NCBI GenBank assembly: GCA_016715115.1
Contig: JADKBM010000013.1
Coordinates: 248,001-312,000 of the forward strand
DNA length: 64,000 bases
Direction: 5' to 3'
From: Acidobacteriota bacterium
Lineage (GTDB): Bacteria; Acidobacteriota; Blastocatellia; Pyrinomonadales; Pyrinomonadaceae
Shown: positions 25,093-32,934 of the stretch, piece by piece
How positions within the stretch are numbered: position 1 is the stretch's first letter
Layout of the letters: the number at the start of each line of letters is the position of its first letter
Notes under the pieces: generated by a model
What the model was told of the DNA's origin: nothing
The model's database searches: none
What the model saw: only the letters and a program-made list of their open reading frames with translations
Translations under genes and position numbers: made by a program

Positions 25093-26034
25093 TTGTACAA
25101 ATCTATTTCTACGTTGCACAAATTCACGGCGGTCAAAAGCGCGACCGCTTCGTTTATTGTTTTAGCGCTCGCGATCTTGACGTCCGGCGTATTGGTCAGG
25201 GCCCAGAGCGCGGGTGCGCCATCCGCGCCGGTGAGCAAGTCGAACGCGGTTTTCAAAGATGCTTGGTTTGAAGACGACGTCGTTCAGGACAAAGAAAACG
25301 GGGTGCGAATCCACGTTAAATTCACCGTTACGAATATGAAGAACGTCGATTCCGAACTCGCGATCCGTTTCTACAACGGCGACGAACCGTTGATGGATAG
25401 CGACGACAGTTTCTCCAATTCGTTGGGCCAGGTCGTCGTCACGCGGGAACTCAAACCGGGTTTCGAGACGACCGATTACAACGACCTGGACCTGTTCATT
25501 CCGTACAGCCAACTCGATCTCGAAGACGGCGAATACTCACTGAGGATGGACATCGATCTCAATCGTGAAAACGGCGAACTGATTCAGCATCTGGCGTGGA
25601 AGGATTTTCCGTATTCGCAAACGAAGAAAGAGGAAGTTGACGAATCCGGCACGAAAGTGAACCGCATTTGGGTCGATTACAACGTCAGCCGCGGCGGGAA
25701 AAAGGGAATGCTTGTTCACGTCAATTTCGAAGTCGCGGGAATGAAGGGCGTCGATGCACTGCTCGCGATTCGAATCCGAAAGGGTGGCGACACATACCTC
25801 GAAAGCGCGAGCGCGAGTTTTTCGAACGCCGACGGTGAGTTCGAAGTCACGTACGCGATCAAACCCGGTTACGACACAGCCGTTTACGAGGACGCGACGG
25901 TGTTCATTCCGTACAACGAGATCGTCATCACGCGAGGGACGTGGGATCTCGAATTGGACGCCGATCTGCGTTACGAAGACGGCGAACTCATCCGGCACCT
26001 CGACTTTTACGAGTTCGAATTCAAGCGACAGTAG
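25093..26034 (+). CDS. Secreted protein with two repeated beta domains, TTG start
   Basis: The frame is open from 24928, but the best start is TTG 25093. GGAGG (25083-25087) lies five bases upstream, and the product then begins with a good signal peptide (FTAVKSATASFIVLALAILT, cut near VRAQ). The 313-residue protein contains two homologous units of about 110 residues: KDAWFEDDVV...GVRIHVKFTVTNMKNVDSEL and IWVDYNVSRGGKKGMLVHVN. Each runs through an LKPGFETTDYNDLDLFIPYS / IKPGYDTAVYEDATVFIPYN motif and an acidic LxMDIDLN / LELDADLR end. I recall similar domains beside caspase-like or CHAT proteins in Acidobacteria and Bacteroidetes, but the function is unknown. The 3' end abuts the large repeat array. 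Confidence 0.8.
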   Translation: MYKSISTLHKFTAVKSATASFIVLALAILTSGVLVRAQSAGAPSAPVSKSNAVFKDAWFEDDVVQDKENGVRIHVKFTVTNMKNVDSELAIRFYNGDEPLMDSDDSFSNSLGQVVVTRELKPGFETTDYNDLDLFIPYSQLDLEDGEYSLRMDIDLNRENGELIQHLAWKDFPYSQTKKEEVDESGTKVNRIWVDYNVSRGGKKGMLVHVNFEVAGMKGVDALLAIRIRKGGDTYLESASASFSNADGEFEVTYAIKPGYDTAVYEDATVFIPYNEIVITRGTWDLELDADLRYEDGELIRHLDFYEFEFKRQ

Positions 26035-26035
26035 C

Positions 26036-26456
26036 TGCGGAATCCCGGATTCCATAGAATTCCAGAGATTCCAGAGAATTCCAGGATTCCAGAGAATTCC
26101 AGGATTCCAGAGAATTCCAGAGATTCCAGAGAATTCCAGAGATTCCAGAGAATTCCAGGATTCCAGAGAATTCCAGAGAGTTCCAGAGATTCCAGAGAAT
26201 TCCAGGATTCCAGAGAATTCCAGAGAATTCCAGGATTCCAGAGAATTCCAGGATTCCAGAGAATTCCAGAGATTCCAGAGAATTCCAGAGAGTTCCAGAG
26301 ATTCCAGAGAATTCCAGGATTCCAGAGATTCCAGAGAATTCCAGGATTCCAGAGATTCCAGAGAATTCCAGGATTCAAGAGAATTCCCGAGATTCCAGGA
26401 ATTCCCGAGATTCCAGGAATTCCAGAGATTTCCAGAGATTCGAGAGTTCGAGAGCA
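26036..26456. repeat. Left arm of 1-kb mirror repeat: GATTCCAGAGAATTCCAG words
   Basis: About 420 bp composed almost only of the words ATTCCAGAG and AATTCCAG (consensus GATTCCAGAGAATTCCAG, about 18 bp, irregularly shuffled). It starts right after the stop of the secreted-protein gene. Translations in any frame give only Asn/Ser/Glu or Asp/Ser/Arg repeats, so it is not coding. The right arm at 26657-27046 is the reverse-complement vocabulary. Confidence 0.92.
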
Positions 26457-26506
26457 TTGAAGATCATTGAAAAACCGAGATGAATGAGACAAATCGCGTT
26501 TTCTCC

Positions 26507-26609
26507 AGAACACAGATTGCCGGGATGGAGCGGATTTGTTTCACTCAATGGTGATCTCAAGCAACGCTGAGTTCGAAGCATCAGCTTGCATCCGATCTAT
26601 CTGTGTTCT
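26507..26609. repeat. Inverted repeat in the core between the two arms
   Basis: AGAACACAGAT (26507-26517) is perfectly inverted as ATCTGTGTTCT (26599-26609), with weaker pairing continuing inward. It lies in the roughly 200-bp unique core between the word arrays, near a small hairpin AGGTTTTTCTAACCT at about 26640-26654. Confidence 0.65.
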
Positions 26610-26656
26610 GTCAGAAACGGCCCCTGAACCGCCGCTAACTAGGTTTTTCTAACCTC

Positions 26657-27046
26657 GTGAATCTGGAACTCGAGTCTGGAATCTCTGGAATTTCTGGAAT
26701 CCGGAATCTGGAAAATCTGGAATCTTTGGAATCTGGAATGTCTGGAATGTCTGGAATCTCTGGAATCTCTGGAATCTCTGGAATCCGGAATCCGGAAAAT
26801 CTGGAATCTTTGGAATCTGGAATGTCTGGAATGTCTGGAATCTCTGGAATGTCTGGAATGTCTGGAATCTCTGGAATCCGAAATCTGGAAAATCTGGAAT
26901 CTTTGGAATCTGGAATGTCTGGAATGTCTGGAATCTCTGGAATCCGGAATGTCTGGAATCTCTGGAATGTCCGGAATCTCTGGAATGTCTGGAATCTCTG
27001 GAATGTCTGGAATCCGGCATCTGGAAAATCTGGAATCTCTTGAACC
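26657..27046. repeat. Right arm of 1-kb mirror repeat: CTGGAATCTCTGGAATGT words
   Basis: About 390 bp of shuffled CTGGAATCT, CTGGAATGT and CTGGAATCC words, the reverse complement of the left-arm vocabulary. Longer sub-blocks recur, for example the unit holding CCGGAAAATCTGGAATCTTT appears several times. It ends just before the tRNA-Leu terminator. There are no CRISPR-like unique spacers. Confidence 0.92.
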
Positions 27047-27053
27047 CCGAATC

Positions 27054-27087
27054 AAAAAAGGGATGAAAGACACACATCTTTCATCCC
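27054..27087 (-). terminator. Rho-independent terminator of tRNA-Leu
   Basis: Read on the minus strand, a perfect 11-bp stem GGGATGAAAGA / TCTTTCATCCC with a 6-nt loop is followed by TTTTTT (27054-27059). It lies 10 bp beyond the tRNA 3' end. Confidence 0.95.
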
Positions 27088-27096
27088 TCAAGATCT

Positions 27097-27183
27097 TGGT
27101 GCGGACGAATGGAATCGAACCATCACGAGCTTAAGCTCACAGGCTTCTGAGACCTGCGCGTCTACCAGTTCCGCCACGTCCGC
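27097..27183 (-). tRNA. tRNA-Leu (anticodon CAG)
   Basis: An 87-nt class II tRNA on the minus strand. The acceptor stem GCGGACG pairs perfectly with CGTCCGC, followed by discriminator A and an encoded CCA. The anticodon stem CAGGT/GCCTG encloses the loop CTCAGAA, giving anticodon CAG for codon CUG. The long variable arm GAGC-TTAA-GCTC and the T-loop TTCGATT are present. It has its own promoter and terminator. Confidence 0.97.
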
Positions 27184-27200
27184 GTGAAAAGGCAAATGTC

Positions 27201-27229
27201 AATATACAATTTGTGCCGTGAAAGTTCAA
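27201..27229 (-). promoter_or_regulatory. Promoter of tRNA-Leu
   Basis: On the minus strand TTGAAC (27224-27229) and TATATT (27201-27206) are separated by 17 nt. The predicted start near 27195 is about 12 nt before the mature tRNA 5' end. Confidence 0.7.
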
Positions 27230-27253
27230 ACGGTCTTTTGTTATCATTAGACG

Positions 27254-27940
27254 ATGTCTGAAACTCTCGCCGAACGAATCGCGGCCGTCGAAAGGTCGAT
27301 CGCCGAAGCCGCCCGAAACGCTTGTCGCAAGACTTCGGAAGTCTCGTTAATTGCGGTCAGCAAAACGCATACGGCCGCGACGATACGCGAGGCGATCGGC
27401 TGCGGTTTGCGGGTTTTCGGCGAGAATAAAGTGCAGGAGGCAGAGTCGAAGATCGCGGAACTCGGACGGGATTCGGCCGAATGGCACCTGATCGGACATC
27501 TGCAGTCGAACAAAGCGCGCAAGGCCGTGCGTTTGTTTGATGTCATTGAATCGGTCGATTCGGTCGAACTCGCGGCGCGCCTTGAGCGTATCTGCGAAGA
27601 AGAGGGACGCAATGAACTGCAAGTCCTGATTCAGGTCGATCTCGCGCTCGAGGCGACAAAGAACGGTGCAACGGAGGCCGAATTGCCGTCGATCGTCGAT
27701 TTCCTCGGCGGATGCAAACGGTTGAAACTTATAGGGTTAATGACTCTGCCGCCGTTTTTTGATGATCCCGAACTCGCGCGCCCCTTTTTCCGCAAACTTC
27801 GCAAACTTCGAGATAGTTTCGTTCCGGGCGGCGAACTTTCGATGGGGATGAGCCACGATTTTGCGGTCGCGATCGCCGAGGGCGCGACACTGGTTCGCGT
27901 CGGAACGGCGATCTTCGGCGAACGCGAATATCAACGATAA
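27254..27940 (+). CDS. yggS: YggS/PLPBP family pyridoxal-phosphate homeostasis protein
   Basis: A 228-residue PLP-binding protein that buffers free PLP and affects amino-acid and keto-acid homeostasis; it has no known catalytic reaction. Lys37 in VSLIAVSKTHTAATIREAI is the PLP Schiff-base residue. FGENKVQEAESK, WHLIGHLQSNKARKAVRLFD and ELSMGMSHDFAVAIAEGATL followed by VRVGTAIFG are the family signatures. Length is normal. It heads a compact plus-strand run yggS-yggT-DUF167, a conserved arrangement in many bacteria. Confidence 0.96.
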   Translation: MSETLAERIAAVERSIAEAARNACRKTSEVSLIAVSKTHTAATIREAIGCGLRVFGENKVQEAESKIAELGRDSAEWHLIGHLQSNKARKAVRLFDVIESVDSVELAARLERICEEEGRNELQVLIQVDLALEATKNGATEAELPSIVDFLGGCKRLKLIGLMTLPPFFDDPELARPFFRKLRKLRDSFVPGGELSMGMSHDFAVAIAEGATLVRVGTAIFGEREYQR

Positions 27941-27942
27941 TT

Positions 27943-28536
27943 ATGCTGACAAAAGACGTTTATCCGTGGATCAGTCTGGTCGTCACGACCGTCTATCTGG
28001 TTTTCCTGGCGCTGCTCGTGCTGCGTTTGATCTTCAATTACGCCGATCCGAATCCGTTCGGCAAGATCGGACGGTTCTCGTACCATCTCAAGAAGCGTAC
28101 CGACAGGTTCGTCTATCCGGCGGCCCGGTTCTTGGCGAATTTTCGGGTCGACACCAGGCTCGCCCCGATCGTGACGGCGCTCATCGCCGGAGTTCTTGTG
28201 TATTTCGCGCTTGGCATCGTCAGCAACACGATGTTCGTCATCGACGGTCTTTCGATCGGTATCGCATCGGGCAATGTGAAGTTCTTCATCGGCTTTGTGC
28301 TCTACGGATTGCTCAGTTTGCTGGTGCTTTTCATTTTCATACGATTCATTTCTTCGTGGTTCGTTTTCACGCGCAACACGTTTCTCGGATTCGTTCAAAG
28401 GGTCACCGATCCGATCTTGATTCCGTTCCAAAAACTTATTCCGCCGATCGGGATGATCGATCTTTCGGCGATGATTCTGCTGATCCTCATCGGGTTTCTG
28501 CAAACCCTCGTTATGCGGATCTTCGTTTACCCGTGA
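27943..28536 (+). CDS. yggT: YggT family membrane protein
   Basis: A 197-residue inner-membrane protein with the two YggT repeats. Each has membrane helices and the motif around NPFGKIGRFSYHLKKRTDRF and FVQRVTDPILIPFQKLIPPI (the second shows the typical DPxLxPFxxLIPP). The role is unclear; relatives are linked to osmotic or cell-shape phenotypes. It starts two bases after the yggS stop, and its stop overlaps the GTG of the DUF167 gene, indicating one operon. Confidence 0.92.
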   Translation: MLTKDVYPWISLVVTTVYLVFLALLVLRLIFNYADPNPFGKIGRFSYHLKKRTDRFVYPAARFLANFRVDTRLAPIVTALIAGVLVYFALGIVSNTMFVIDGLSIGIASGNVKFFIGFVLYGLLSLLVLFIFIRFISSWFVFTRNTFLGFVQRVTDPILIPFQKLIPPIGMIDLSAMILLILIGFLQTLVMRIFVYP

Positions 28537-28838
28537 TCGACATAACCGAAAAAGACGGCGCGGTGACATTTCGCGTGCGCGTGGTGCCGCGGGCGTCGAG
28601 AACGGAGATTGCCGGCGAACTGGACGGCGCTCTGAAGATCCGGATCGCGTCGCCGCCGGTCGACGGCGCGGCCAATGAGGAGTTGATCAAGTTTCTGGCG
28701 AAACAGCTTGGAGTTTCAAAGTCGGATGTCGAGATCGCCGGGGGAAAGAATTCGAAATCAAAATCGATAAGGGTCCGCAACGTGGCCTCGGATGCCGTCG
28801 CGAAAGCGATAAATTTGATTGACCCGAAAATCCCGTGA
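28533..28838 (+). CDS. DUF167 (YggU) family protein
   Basis: A 101-residue protein. The start is GTG 28533, overlapping the yggT stop as GTGA, which fits coupling. The sequence shows the DUF167 core: VTFRVRVVPRASRTEIAGEL, DGALKIRIASPPVDGAANEE and LGVSKSDVEIAGGKNSKSKS, with IRV near the end. The function is unknown; the genomic link to yggT/yggS is widespread. The protein is complete. Confidence 0.93.
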   Translation: MIDITEKDGAVTFRVRVVPRASRTEIAGELDGALKIRIASPPVDGAANEELIKFLAKQLGVSKSDVEIAGGKNSKSKSIRVRNVASDAVAKAINLIDPKIP

Positions 28839-28889
28839 TATAGTCTCTTTTTCAAAACAAAATCAAGAAACTCAAGGTAATCATCAACA

Positions 28890-29630
28890 ATGTCCGGACA
28901 TTCCAAATGGCATACAATCAAACATAAAAAGGGCGCGCTCGATGCCAAGCGCGGAAAGATATTTACCAAGCTCATCAAGGAGATCACCGTCGCCGCGCGG
29001 ACTGGCGGTAGCGGCGATCCTGACTCGAACGCCCGTCTGCGGAAAGCCGTGAACGACGCGAAAGGGCAAAATATGCCGAACGAGACGATCGACCGTGCGA
29101 TCAAGCGCGGCACGGGCGAACTCGAAGGGGTCAGCTACGATGAGATCACGTACGAAGGCTACGGCGTCGGCGGGGTCGCGATGCTGGTCGAAACGATGAC
29201 CGACAACCGAAACCGTACGGTCGCGGAAATTCGCCATCTTTTTTCGAAAAACGGCGGCAACCTTGGCGAGGCCGGATCGGTCGCCTGGATGTTCGACAAA
29301 AAGGGGTTGATCATCGTCGACAAGGATTCAAGATCCGAAGACGAGCTTTTCGAACTCGTGATCGAGGCCGGCGCCGACGATCTGCAGGACGAAGGCGATG
29401 TTTTCGAGATCTACACCGCGCCCGAGAACTTTCACGCCGTCGATCAGGCGATCCGTGCCGCGGGCATCGAACCGCAGGTTTCGGAACTCTCGATGATCCC
29501 GCAGAACTACATCAAACTCGAAGGCGCGGACGCCAAGCAGATGCTCAAGCTTTACGATGCGATCGACGACAACGACGACGTCCAGAAGGTTTACGCGAAC
29601 TTCGATATCGACGAAAGCGAAATGGAATGA
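28890..29630 (+). CDS. yebC: YebC/PmpR family protein
   Basis: A 246-residue cytoplasmic protein with the universal opening MSGHSKWHTIKHKKGALDAK followed by RGKIFTKLIKEITVAAR. The middle has NMPNETIDRAIKRGTGE and YEGYGVGGVAMLVETMTDNR, and the third domain FEIYTAPENFHAVDQAIRAA is intact. YebC proteins were annotated as DNA-binding regulators; recent work also links them to translation of proline-rich stretches. It is followed by the repeat block and ruvC, a common yebC-ruvC pairing. Confidence 0.96.
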   Translation: MSGHSKWHTIKHKKGALDAKRGKIFTKLIKEITVAARTGGSGDPDSNARLRKAVNDAKGQNMPNETIDRAIKRGTGELEGVSYDEITYEGYGVGGVAMLVETMTDNRNRTVAEIRHLFSKNGGNLGEAGSVAWMFDKKGLIIVDKDSRSEDELFELVIEAGADDLQDEGDVFEIYTAPENFHAVDQAIRAAGIEPQVSELSMIPQNYIKLEGADAKQMLKLYDAIDDNDDVQKVYANFDIDESEME

Positions 29631-29829
29631 TTGGATTTGGGAATTGTGATTTGGGATTGCGGATTGGTCCGGGCCGGAATTCGGAATTCGGAATTGTGAT
29701 TTAGGATTGCTGATTGTTCCGGAGCAATTCAGAAATCCAAAATCCAAAATCGAAATTTGGAATTGTGATTTGGGATTGCGGTTTGGTCCGGAGCCGTTCT
29801 CAAATCCCAAATCCCAAATCCGAAATCGA
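29631..29829. repeat. Three 33-bp direct repeats with mirror-image flanks between yebC and ruvC
   Basis: Copies at 29640-29672, 29690-29722 and 29759-29791 share a 33-bp unit starting GGAATTGTGATTTGGGATTG and ending TTGGTCCGG, with few differences. Copies 2 and 3 are followed by the inverse vocabulary (AAATCCAAAATCC, CAAATCCCAAATCC). The block fills the whole gap, and the ruvC ATG follows directly. Confidence 0.88.
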
Positions 29830-29830
29830 A

Positions 29831-30328
29831 ATGCGTGTTCTTGGAATCGATCCCGGGAGCGAGACTCTCGGTTGGGGTATCATCGAGGGCGAAAAGCTGA
29901 AATACGGCCTCGTCGATTTTGGCACGGTCAAGACGTCGCCCAAAGAATCGTTTTCGAAGCGCGTGTTGAAGATCGGTGACGGTGTCGCCGCGGTGATCGA
30001 AAAATTCTGTCCCGACGTGCTGTCGATCGAAGAAGCGTTTTACGCCAACAACGTCAAGGTCGCACTCAAACTCGGACAGGTTCGCGGCGCGGTTTTGTAC
30101 GTCGGCGAACGCGAGAAGCTCGAGATCGCGGAATACAGTCCGCGACTCGTGAAACAAACCGTTGTCGGTTACGGCAACGCTGAAAAACACCAGGTTCAGG
30201 AAATGGTCCGGCTGTTGCTCAGACTCAAGAGCATTCCCGAACCTCACGACGCGGCGGATGCGCTGGCGATAGCGATCTGCCATTTTCACCACGCGGGCGT
30301 CGCGGCGAGACTCAAACTCGCCAAGTAA
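29831..30328 (+). CDS. ruvC: Crossover junction endodeoxyribonuclease RuvC
   Basis: Resolves Holliday junctions as a dimer with RuvAB. 165 residues from ATG 29831 (MRVLGIDPGSETLGWGIIEG), which begins at the canonical catalytic Asp7; the open frame extends upstream only through repeats. Further acidic catalytic residues lie in VLSIEEAFYANNVKVALKLG and in PEPHDAADALAIAICHFHH. RLVKQTVVGYGNAEKHQVQE is the DNA-contact region. No ruvA or ruvB lies nearby. No ribosome binding site is recognisable because the repeat abuts the start. Confidence 0.96.
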   Translation: MRVLGIDPGSETLGWGIIEGEKLKYGLVDFGTVKTSPKESFSKRVLKIGDGVAAVIEKFCPDVLSIEEAFYANNVKVALKLGQVRGAVLYVGEREKLEIAEYSPRLVKQTVVGYGNAEKHQVQEMVRLLLRLKSIPEPHDAADALAIAICHFHHAGVAARLKLAK

Positions 30329-30378
30329 CTCACGAGCCCTTCACAGGTTCGACAATTCAACACTCAAGGAGAATCCCT

Positions 30379-31104
30379 ATGCGAAAACCTCTCTTTTTCG
30401 TGCTTCTTTTTATTTTTTCAATCATCCCGACGGCTGCTCAGAAACCACGCAAACCGGCGCCGAGAAGCGTGCGTGCGGTCGTCGTCGACAACAGCCTTGC
30501 CGTCGTCCGAAATGCGCCCGGATACTTCGGCCAAACGGTACGACGGCTGCGCCGCGGCCGCGAGCTGACGGTTCTCGGTTCAAAGCCCGCCGACGGCGCG
30601 GTTTTTCTGCGCGTCTCGATCTCGCCCCGCACGAACGGCTGGATCCAGCGCGAAGCGGTCGTCGTGCGAACCGCGGCGGGAGACGACGAGCGTTTGCTGG
30701 GTCTCATACTATCGCTCAAGAATTTTGAGCAGATCGAAGCCGTCCGGATATTTCTGAACGAGTTTCCGGCGTCGCCCCAGCGTGCGCAGATGCTGCTCCT
30801 GTTCGGCGATCTGATCGAGGAGTCGGCGGAGAAACTCTCCGCGTTGGCGTCCAAGCGGCTCAACCGTGCCGCGATGGCCGCGGCGGGCGGGCCGGTTCAC
30901 GGTTACCTGCTGAATTACTCGGGGCTTGACCGGTACCGGAAACTCGGCGTCGTTTTCTTTGTTAATGCGAGAACGCGGAAACTGCATTATGCCGGAACCG
31001 CCTGGCGCGAGATCTTGCAGAAATTCCCTGATTCAGCCGAAGCCGTTGAGGCCCGTAAGCGACTTGCCGCGCTCGACGAAAAGCTGAAAGCCGAACCGGT
31101 CTAA
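30379..31104 (+). CDS. Exported SH3-like domain protein
   Basis: A 241-residue protein with a signal peptide (MRKPLFFVLLFIFSIIPTAA, cut before QKPRK) and AAGGAG before the ATG. Residues 30-100 look like a bacterial SH3 (SH3b) domain: VVVDNSLAVVRNAPGYFGQT, LRRGRELTVLGSKPADGAVF, TNGWIQREAVV. The remainder is helical and TPR-like (FEQIEAVRIFLNEFPASPQR, AWREILQKFPDSAEAVEARK). It is likely periplasmic; SH3b domains often bind peptidoglycan or peptides. The 3' end overlaps the convergent psuG by four bases. Confidence 0.8.
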   Translation: MRKPLFFVLLFIFSIIPTAAQKPRKPAPRSVRAVVVDNSLAVVRNAPGYFGQTVRRLRRGRELTVLGSKPADGAVFLRVSISPRTNGWIQREAVVVRTAAGDDERLLGLILSLKNFEQIEAVRIFLNEFPASPQRAQMLLLFGDLIEESAEKLSALASKRLNRAAMAAAGGPVHGYLLNYSGLDRYRKLGVVFFVNARTRKLHYAGTAWREILQKFPDSAEAVEARKRLAALDEKLKAEPV

Positions 31105-32000
31105 GCGCGCGCGAGTTCGACGGCGACCAGCGACGCAACGCGGGCGTTGTTGGCAAGCAGCGCGATGTTCGCCTTGAGCGTTCGTCCGACGCTCCGCGAC
31201 GACATTTCGCCGAGAAGAAACGGCGTCATCTCTTTGCCGCGAACACCGCGTTCGTCGGCGAGTTTCAGCGCGTCCGCCAGAATCGATTCGAGTTCGGCGC
31301 GCGGGATCTCGAAATCCTCCGGCACCGGAACGGTCAGCAGTACCGCGCCCTCGGTTCCGAGAGCGTCGCGCGCGCGGATGATCGCGGATGCGTCGGCGGC
31401 GGTCTCGACGGACTCGTCAACTTCAAGTCCGCTCGACCGGCTGTAAAACGCCGGCAACTCGACGCATTGCCAGCCGAGCACCGTGACGCCGTTGGTTTCG
31501 AGCCATTCACGGGTCGCGGCAAGATCGAGGACGATCTTCGCGCCTGAGCAGACGACCGTGATCGGCGTGCGCGCGAGTTCGGGCAGATCGGCCGAAACGT
31601 CGGCTGCAAATCCGCGATGGACGCCGCCGATGCCGCCGGTCGCAAAAACCCTTATTCCGGCACGATGCGCGATGAACGCGGTCGTCGCGACGGTCGTCGC
31701 ACAAGTCAGTCGGCGGCCGACGGCGATCGGCAGGTCGCGTCGAGAGATCTTTCGGATGTCGTTTCCGGTGGCTAGTCTCTCGATCTGCGCGGCATCGAGT
31801 CCGACGCAGAACTCGCCGCCAAAGACCGCGATCGTCGCCGGGACCGCGCCATTTTCGCGGACTGTGCTCTCAAGGAGGTTGGCGGTTTCGAGGTTTTGCG
31901 GGAACGGAAGACCGTGCGCGATGACGGTCGATTCGAGCGCGACGATCGGTCGGTTCGCGACCAACGCTTCGCGGACTTCCTGGTTGAAACGGATGTTCAT
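31101..32000 (-). CDS. psuG: Pseudouridine-5'-phosphate glycosidase
   Basis: Splits pseudouridine-5'-phosphate into uracil and ribose-5-phosphate (reversibly), a step in pseudouridine salvage. 299 residues, the family length. Signatures: VALESTVIAHGLPFPQNLET, VPATIAVFGGEFCVGL, FATGGIGGVHRGFAADVSAD and MTPFLLGEMSSRSVGRTLKA followed by NIALLANNA. No pseudouridine kinase (psuK) is adjacent; the downstream neighbour is the convergent SH3 gene and the upstream one is lepB on the same strand. Confidence 0.95.
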   Translation of the reverse strand: MNIRFNQEVREALVANRPIVALESTVIAHGLPFPQNLETANLLESTVRENGAVPATIAVFGGEFCVGLDAAQIERLATGNDIRKISRRDLPIAVGRRLTCATTVATTAFIAHRAGIRVFATGGIGGVHRGFAADVSADLPELARTPITVVCSGAKIVLDLAATREWLETNGVTVLGWQCVELPAFYSRSSGLEVDESVETAADASAIIRARDALGTEGAVLLTVPVPEDFEIPRAELESILADALKLADERGVRGKEMTPFLLGEMSSRSVGRTLKANIALLANNARVASLVAVELARA

Positions 32001-32063
32001 TGCAAAAAGGAATCGGACGGCGGTGAACGACGCGAGATCGCAGGTCCACCGGGGAAGTCAGAA

Positions 32064-32882
32064 CTATTTGATCATCTTGCCGATGCGGCTCAAACGCGGG
32101 TGGGTGACGCATCCGAGCATGCTGTCGCTGCTCGCCTTGCGGTCGCACGACCAATAAACGAACATCGCGCGGCCGATGACCAGGTCGCGGTTGACGAATC
32201 CCCAGAAGCGGCTGTCCTCGCTGTTGTTCCGGTTATCGCCCATCACGAAATACGAATCTTCGGGAACCTTCATTTCTTTGCCGGCGACCCCGAAATTCAT
32301 TGTGGGAACGACGCCGGTGCCGCCTTTCGCGACCCTCGCGACCTCGTCGGCGTCATACATCACCGACCACTTGGCGTTCTCGTTGGTGTCGATGACTTTG
32401 GTCGGGACTTCCGTCGTGTCGGTCGCATCGTCCGCGACGAGTCGGTTTTCGGGGAGCAACTCGCCGTTGATATATACCTGATTCCCGCGAAACTCGACCG
32501 TTTCGCCGGGGAGTCCGATGACCCGCTTAACATAATTGACCTGATAGGCGGTGATCCCGTGGGCGCGGTCACCGGCCGGATTAACCTTGTTTCCGGGATA
32601 CTTGAAAACGATGATGTCGCCGCGCTCGATCTCTTTTTGCGGCAGCAACGGAACCGGCTTTCCGCCGGGCGCGAAAACGAATTTGTTGACCAGAAGATAG
32701 TCGCCGATCAGGATCGTGTTTTGCATCGAACCGGTCGGAACCGTGACCGCCTGAATTACAAACGTCATCCCGAAAATCGCCATGATCAGCGTCACGACGA
32801 ACGATTCCATATACTCGCGGAATGTCGACTTCGGAGGCGCTACTTTTTTCGATTTGACCGGTTCGTTCGATTCTTCACTCAT
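32064..32882 (-). CDS. lepB: Signal peptidase I
   Basis: Removes signal peptides of exported proteins at the outer face of the inner membrane. 272 residues with one membrane helix (residues 27-47, ESFVVTLIMAIFGMTFVIQA). The catalytic Ser52 is in VPTGSMQNTILIGDYLLVNK and the general-base Lys119 in VNYVKRVIGLPGETVEF. SYFVMGDNRNNSEDSRFWGF is the box E signature. The insert between boxes D and E is somewhat long. It lies downstream of rnc on the same strand, a common lepB-rnc pairing. Many proteins in this window carry signal peptides it would process. Confidence 0.96.
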   Translation of the reverse strand: MSEESNEPVKSKKVAPPKSTFREYMESFVVTLIMAIFGMTFVIQAVTVPTGSMQNTILIGDYLLVNKFVFAPGGKPVPLLPQKEIERGDIIVFKYPGNKVNPAGDRAHGITAYQVNYVKRVIGLPGETVEFRGNQVYINGELLPENRLVADDATDTTEVPTKVIDTNENAKWSVMYDADEVARVAKGGTGVVPTMNFGVAGKEMKVPEDSYFVMGDNRNNSEDSRFWGFVNRDLVIGRAMFVYWSCDRKASSDSMLGCVTHPRLSRIGKMIK

Positions 32883-32934
32883 AAAAATTCAATTGGACCA
32901 AGAGGATTTTTCAAAAACTAAAGGATAAAACAAT

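Noticed and set aside
26657..27046. Possible CRISPR array
   Set aside because: The repeats are 8-18 bp words that touch each other without unique spacers, and no cas genes are present.
25537..27134. Long open frames of 120-300 codons within the mirror array on both strands
   Set aside because: They translate to shuffled Ser/Leu/Glu/Trp/Asn or Asp/Ser/Arg/His/Phe repeats in every frame, have no ribosome binding sites and arise from the short DNA words.
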